In this document: positions 58,641-64,000 of the stretch, piece after piece
How positions within the stretch are numbered: position 1 is the first letter of the stretch
Layout of the letters: every line of letters starts with the position of its first letter
NCBI GenBank assembly: GCA_023213395.1
Contig: CM041465.1
Coordinates: forward strand, 146,451,741-146,515,740
Origin: Cycas panzhihuaensis
Taxonomy: Eukaryota; Cycadophyta
Length of the DNA: 64,000 nt
Reading direction: 5' to 3'
Notes under the pieces: generated by a model
Seen by the model: the letters and a program-made list of their open reading frames with translations, nothing else
Databases searched by the model: none
Told to the model about the DNA's origin: nothing
Position numbers and translations under genes: made by a program

Positions 58641-59915
58641 ATTTTATATATTCAAAAATATTTTCTATACAAGCAGTACCTAAATGGTATGGGGATATAG
58701 CATAGTACCTAGAAACATGACAAACACTGCTAAGGATGGAGCATGTCAAACGATAAAGCTTCAACAAGAAAAATTTTTCCTTCCAACTGATTCAAGGAAT
58801 ACTGTATAAGATGGGACTTGATCAAGTCCTAAGGAGATGTATAATGGAACATGAAGTGGAAGTTGTTATTAGAGAAGCCCATAAAAGAGTTGTAGCAAAA
58901 CATCAAAGTGTTGAATAAACAAGTAAGAAAATCTTATTGGCAGGACTTTAGTGACCTACAATCTTTAAAGATGTATAAAAGTGGGTTTAGAGTTGTGATG
59001 TATGCTAGTGAGTGGGGAAGCTAGCAAAGAACCATTTTATGCATTTGTGTCCTATATTGGCTAAAGCTCCATTTAAAAAATAGGGATTAAATTTCATTAG
59101 ACCTATCAATCCACTAGCTTGACATATAAATATAAGGTATATTTAGGTCACTACTAATTTTTTGATAAAATGGACCAAAGCAAAGGTAATGAGGACATGT
59201 GATGCTTAGAGTATAGACCAATTTCTATATGAAATGATAATTATCTCATTTGGATGCCCATTAGAAATTATTTTAGATCAAGAAAGAAGCTTCCTTAATG
59301 AAACAATAAAATATTTGACATAGGAATTTTTGATTTAAAATTTAAAGTCTTCCCTATATTATGCTCAGGTAAACAAGTATGTGGAAAGCACCAATAAAAT
59401 TTAAAAACTAGAATTATCTAAAATCTATAATCAAGGGTAAATAGATTGGGCAGCGTGACTCCATTTTATTTTATGGGCTAATAGGACAATAATAAAGTAG
59501 CCTTACAAGCAAATTTTATTCCAGTTGGTCTATTGACTAGAAGCCATACTTCCTCTGGAATTCTAGATGGAAAATTTGAGAGTGGTATCTGAGCTATCAC
59601 TGTTTAAGGATGATTCAAAAAATCAATGATATGTAGATTTAATGAAACTGGATGAAAAATAGGCAAGAGCTTCATAGAAACTGAAAGTAGAGAAGATGAG
59701 AAGAAAGGCATGGCATGATTAACATCTCAAAGTCCTACAGTTTTAGGAAGGAGACCTTGTTCTTCTTTGTAATTATAAGTTTTGAAATAAAGTTGGAAAA
59801 TTAAAGTTGTAGTGGCTTGATCTATATAAGGTGAACTAAATTTAGTTGAATGGAGTAGTGCAACTCCAACAACTTGATGGAAAAACTAGTCAACAGAAGT
59901 CGACTAAAATGGTAT
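58641..59915 (+). pseudogene. Integrase remnant, element H
   Basis: The zinc-binding domain near 58870-59000 reads EAHKRVVAKHQSVE then KKILLAGL and SCDVC, an HHCC arrangement. The core follows: VTTNFLIKWTKAKVMRTCDA near 59150, FGCPLEIILDQERSFLNETI near 59250, NKYVESTNKI near 59375. The linker ILPLEFWMENLRVVSELSLF is near 59560. The tail ends with QLQQLDG near 59870. Several stops replace Trp and Gln. Confidence 0.8.
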
Positions 59916-60000
59916 ATAGTAAAAAAAAAAAAATAATAATAAAATAAAATAAAAAAGAGGACAAGAACCATAGGAATAGAAATTCCATTATGGCTTTAAA

Positions 60001-61090
60001 ACATGAATGTAAGTGGTTATAACCTGTAAGTAAGAAGTTGTAATTTTAACATAAGAAGTTGTAACTTGGATACAAGAAGTTATAACTTGGATGTAGGAAT
60101 ATAAAACGTTATAACTTGGATATAATAAGTTGTAACTTAAATGTAAGAAGTTACAACTTAGATGCAAGAAGTTACAACATGGACGCAAGTGGTTACAACT
60201 AGGATGTAGGAAGTTATAACCTGGATGTAAGCAATTACAACCTAGATGCAAGAAGTTATAATTTGGGCACAAAAAGTTACGACTTAGATGTAGGAAGTTG
60301 TAACTTGAATGCAAGAAGTTATAACTTGGATACAAGTTGTTGCAATTGGGATGCAAGAAGTTACAACCTGAATGTAAGCGATTATAACCTAGATGTAGGA
60401 AATTGCAACCTAGATGTAAGTGGTTGTAACCTAGAAACAAGAGGTTACAACCTAGATGTAAGTGGTTGTAACCTAGACATAAGAGGTTACAACCTAGATA
60501 TAAGTAGTTACAACCTAGATGCAAAAGGTTATAACCTAAATATAAGTGGTTGCAACCAGGAAACATGAAGTTGAAACTTGGATGTAATTAGTTGTAACCT
60601 AGATGTAAGAGGTTGCAAATTGGATGTAAGTGGTTGTAGCTAGACATAGGAAATTACAACCTAGAAGCAAGTGGTTGCAACCTAGATGTAAGTAGTTGTA
60701 GCCTAAATGCAAGTAGTTGCAACTGTGATACAAGAAGTTATAATATGGACATAAGTAGTTGTAACTTAGACTCAAGTAGTTACAACTGGCACGTAAGAAG
60801 TTGAAACCTAGATGCAAGTAGTTACAACTTGGGTGCAAGTAGTTATAACCTAAATGCAAGTCATTACAATTGGGATGTAGGAAATTGCAACCTAGATGGA
60901 AGTAATTATAACCTGGATGTAAGCGGTTGCAACCTGGATGTAGGTAGTTATAACCTAGACATAAATAGTTACAATTTGAACATAAAGAAATTATAACCCA
61001 AATGTAAAGTGGTTACAACTAGGATACATGGTTGTAACCTAGAATAAAATGATTATAACTTGGATGGAAGGAATTATAACTAGGATAAAA
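60001..61090. repeat. 21-base minisatellite, about 50 units
   Basis: The array repeats a 21-base unit of the form 'agttacaacctagatgtaag' plus one base. Because 21 is a multiple of three, it is open in long stretches on both strands: heptapeptides such as GYNLDVS and GCNLDIR on plus (60263-60568), and YNFLHLG-type heptapeptides on minus (60566-59988 and 60859-60599). The units vary by transitions but spacing is kept over most of the array. It begins about 85 bases after the integrase tail of element H. Confidence 0.95.
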
Positions 61091-62616
61091 AGGGTTAAAA
61101 CTAAGAAGGTAAATCAGTCGCAAACTTAGAGTAATTGGTCAAGATTTAGAAAAGTTATAAATAAGAGGTGAAACGAGTACAATAAGATACAACCAACTGC
61201 AATTCAAGCAAGATGACAACCAAGAAGGTAGAACCGTTATAACTTAGGTAATAAGAACAATAAAAAATCATAGTAAGTAATATAGAAGATTGCAAATTAC
61301 TCCATATTATGAGGAATGGTAAAACTAGATGTAGTTGGAACAATTGGAAGAAGCAACATACAATTAGAAGGAATATCATTGTTCCTAATAAAAGGGAAAT
61401 TCTGCAAAGAAATATGGTGATATCAAATCAAGAGAAAAGCTAGAGGACATTTAATTAATGATGATAGTGATGGAGTGGAAAAAATTAGTGAGAACCAATA
61501 AATGCATATATTAAGACAATGTAGAATACAAAGATGGTGACAGGTGGCTGGTATGCATTAGAGGGATGGAAAGGAAGTACACTAGGGTTGCAACCATGAT
61601 TTAAAGTCAAGATGGTTTTGCATGGTTTAGTGGAATATAATCAACAAAGTTGAAGATGAACTAGGGAAGTTTTAAAAAAAAAATTTATGAATGAGCAAGA
61701 TGAAGGATATTGAATAAATTTAGATTAATATATGAGAAGTAGATGATGAGGGAATCAGGCATACATAGTGGACACATGCCTAAGGAGGATGAAAGAAAAA
61801 TCAAATTATCAAAGACGTGATTTGTATAATTTATATAGGCGGGGTTATTTCTAACCACTATAGATTTTAGGATGGACATGATTCAACTAGTAGCTCAACA
61901 ACCCAATCTCTTGGATATTTCAACAAAATCCATTACAAAAATTTTAGGTTTACTAGAGTCAAGTAAAGAGGTACCCAGAGACAAAAGGATTTTGTGGGGG
62001 TAGGTAGCAACATAGTTGGGTACCCAAATTATAGATCTCTCCATATTAGGTATTCATATTGTTGGTATTGTGGATTACTTGATGCTCTAGGTGGCTTATT
62101 TCCTCTTTACTAAGGTGATATTGAGCCAGAAAAACTTGTTTGTACCTATATAAATAAGATCAATACTCCTACGAGTAACAAAATAAGATAAGTTCAACTA
62201 GGCCATATTTCTTTTAGGTAGATTTTCAGACAAATTGATTAGTATCAAGGCTAAACCTCAGTTGGCTATATTTTATCATCAAAGTTTATTCTAAGGATTA
62301 CTATACTCTTACTGTTTAAAGATAGAGTTACTAGAGGCAAAGCTAGAATAAATGATAATGAGTGGATGGATCAACCTTTTTAGGGAGAAAGGAGAAATTT
62401 GGCGAGGGGAGCTTTAAGAAAAAGTTATGAAATTTTTCTTAAAGAAAGCTCAAGCTAGTAACCTTTAAATGACACTAATAAAGGATAAAGAGAGGAAATG
62501 ATAATGGGAAGAGGTGACCTGGTTGGTTGATAAGTAAAAAGAGGAGGAGGAACTGAAAACAAGAGAAGAGAATAAGAAGGAGGAGGAAATCAAAAAAAGA
62601 AAACAAAAAGTAGGCA
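61091..62616 (+). other. Unassigned region of element H after the minisatellite
   Basis: About 1.5 kb with no recognised protein motif. Purine-rich stretches and short open frames are present on both strands. It is the position where some Athila/Tat elements carry extra sequence or an additional frame. Confidence 0.4.
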
Positions 62617-63420
62617 GTGTGTCAGTTAAGAAGGAAGCAGAAGAGTAGTAACCAGCCTGGTAACCTAAAAAATTTCCTAACATTAAAGAAGAAAGAAGAA
62701 AAAAAAAGAAGAGTTACTATAGAAAAAGCAAAGAAAGAAATTTTTAAAAATTTAAATAGTCAACTAACTAAGGTAGACTTTGATTTTAACAATGAAGAGC
62801 TGATGGACAAAGGGATTGATCTAATGGAGTGTTGGCCACATAATGTGGTACACTGGAAGATTTCATTCCTAGCCAATGCTATTCAGCATTTGGTGACTGG
62901 GTGGAAAGTTTGAAATAAGAGACCACCACTGGATTTGTATAGAATCCAGAAAGTAGAAGACTAGTTAGCTACTTGTGAGGCAAAATTAGACTTCTTGATT
63001 AAGTTTATCATGCATTGGGTAGGAGATACTTCCAGTGTGGAGTATTTGGGACCAACTTTTGGCACTTTGTTTGATGAATAGGTTCCACCAGGATTAAAGA
63101 AGGTGATCTATAAACTAGATCTTAGATAATGCAGACACAGGAAGATGCCAAGTATGCTAATCACTTATGGTCTATGATCAAATCCTTCTTACAAGACTTG
63201 TTTTTAATGGAGATAAGGAAATGTGAGTTGGAAGAGGAAATTGAATAGTTGCATTCAGGGGAGAAGCCAACGATAGCCTAATTACATGCACTATACAATG
63301 TGGTTATGCTTTATAACCATTGTAAAAAGCAAGGTATAAATCCACCATGTACCATCTACATGCCTGATCTGTAGTGGATTTGTCCAGAAATGGAGAAGAT
63401 TAGAAGTGACTAAGAAAAAT
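62617..63420 (+). pseudogene. Extra frame of unknown function in element H
   Basis: An open stretch 62617-62913 (98 residues) begins with Lys/Glu-rich sequence (KKKEEKKRRVTIEKAKKEIF) and continues VDFDFNNEELMDKGIDLMEC and WKISFLANAIQHLVTGWKV. After a stop the same frame continues KLDFLIKFIMHWVGDTSSVE and VPPGLKKVIYKLDL up to about 63130. I do not recognise the family. No signal peptide or membrane segment is clear, so I do not call it envelope-like. It lies between integrase and the 3' LTR. Confidence 0.45.
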
Positions 63421-63513
63421 AATCTATTTATATATTGCTTTAATTTTGTTTTTATTTTTTAAAATTTTGGCATTTATAAGTGAGAACACTTGTAAGTTTT
63501 GTGAAGGGAGAGA
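63421..63513 (+). other. 3' end of element H with polypurine tract
   Basis: The tract gaagggagaga at about 63503-63513 immediately precedes the 3' LTR. Confidence 0.6.
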
Positions 63514-63880
63514 TGTGTGTTGTTGTATTAGTTGCAACCCATTTTATTTTTTTGAATAGTTGCAATTAGCTCAAGTCATAGGAAAATATAAATACAATGA
63601 TGTAGAGACATCATGATTGGTTTTTTACATTGTAATGTTTTTGTCTATTATCGCATGAAATGTAGTCATCTACATTCCATGTTTACTACATTAAATTTGA
63701 CTCATGTGTGTAATGTTTTAAATTATCTCTAGTTATGAGAGAACTAGAGCAACCCACCATAATGTAATGATGATGGTTCTTGATTCTCATATTATCATGT
63801 CTCTGAATTGTAACAAATAGTTTCAACTTGTTGTTATTTCTATGCCTATTTCTATATGTGATTAAATGAACTAGCACACA
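63514..63880 (+). repeat. 3' LTR of element H (367 bp)
   Basis: It starts tgtgtgttgttg and ends aactagcacaca; it pairs with 53365-53731. The minus-strand open frame 63686-63889 lies inside it and is not coding. Confidence 0.85.
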
Positions 63881-64000
63881 AGGTGGCATTAATAAAAGGA
63901 GGACTTCTTATAAAAATATAGGATCCTTATGTAATCTATGAATGGCCTCCTAGGTCTCAATGTAGAGGTGAGTTAAGGATGAGGCTATTAGTAAGTGATG
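63881..64000 (-). pseudogene. Gag N-terminal part of element G (segment 3 of 3)
   Basis: After the right target duplication (aggtg, 63881-63885) the minus-strand reading RRPFIDYIRILYFYKKSSFY leads into the gag reading that continues at 53364. The identification rests on position and continuity more than on motif. The element runs off the window edge. Confidence 0.45.

Larger units (their letters stand above)
53365..63880 (+). mobile_element. Gypsy LTR retrotransposon H (10.5 kb, decayed)
   Basis: Two 367-base LTRs bound an element with gag, protease, RT, RNase H and integrase in gypsy order (RT before integrase), then a 21-base minisatellite and a 2.4-kb region with one further open frame before the 3' LTR. 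The RT and integrase motifs resemble Athila/Tat-type plant gypsy elements. The LTR copies are clearly more diverged than those of D and I, so H is older. All domains have stops. It sits inside gag of element G. Confidence 0.85.

Noticed and set aside
59988-60859. Heptapeptide-repeat proteins on both strands of the minisatellite
   Set aside because: Open frames follow automatically from a 21-base unit without stops. There is no start context, and the array lies inside a decayed element, so I list it as a repeat only.

Overview
The window is AT-rich, CpG-poor and almost entirely made of decayed, nested LTR retrotransposons. No intact host gene is visible. Copia and Ty3/gypsy families with plant tRNA-iMet-type primer sites, a chromodomain integrase tail and host-derived J-domain and protein-kinase fragments point to a large land-plant genome. 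A repeat-rich seed plant, perhaps a gymnosperm, fits best, but that is inference. Most premature stops sit where the retroelement families have Gln, Trp or Arg, as expected from C-to-T decay of methylated cytosine under the standard code.

Left part (1-20095). Three copies of one Copia family lie side by side. A (about 730-7211, plus) and B (7715-13872, minus) are tail to tail around a 503-base spacer. B and C (13873-20095, plus) are head to head with no spacer. Each has gag, protease, integrase, RT and RNase H remnants and one recognisable 3' LTR starting TGAA. No 5' LTR was found for any of them.

Middle part (20096-31233). Gypsy element D (20401-23837) has paired LTRs, a primer site and a perfect CTATA target duplication, but has lost everything from early RT to the start of its 3' LTR. 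Non-autonomous Copia-type element E (24493-28485, minus) has paired LTRs and a gag-like region but no pol. It sits beside a chromovirus integrase/chromodomain fragment K (about 28600-29011). About 2.2 kb after that is unassigned.

Right part (31234-64000). The host of the nest is a Tat-like gypsy element G on the minus strand: integrase, RNase H, RT, protease and gag run from 31234 to 35711, gag resumes at 52222-53364, and resumes again at 63881 to the window edge. The first gap is Copia element F (35712-52221, plus) and the second is gypsy element H (53365-63880, plus), each with near-matching target duplications. F is itself interrupted by Copia element I (37967-45651, minus), which has a perfect ATCAC duplication and a perfect primer site.

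The most unusual content is non-retroviral material in the long leaders of F and I. F carries a J-domain (DnaJ) pseudogene (36652-37170). I carries a CMGC-type protein-kinase fragment (44560-44878), a CpG-rich segment with telo-box motifs (44039-44400) and an array of G-runs and TTTGATTTAAATCAAA palindromes (43430-44020). H carries a 1.1-kb minisatellite with a 21-base unit (60001-61090) between integrase and its 3' LTR.
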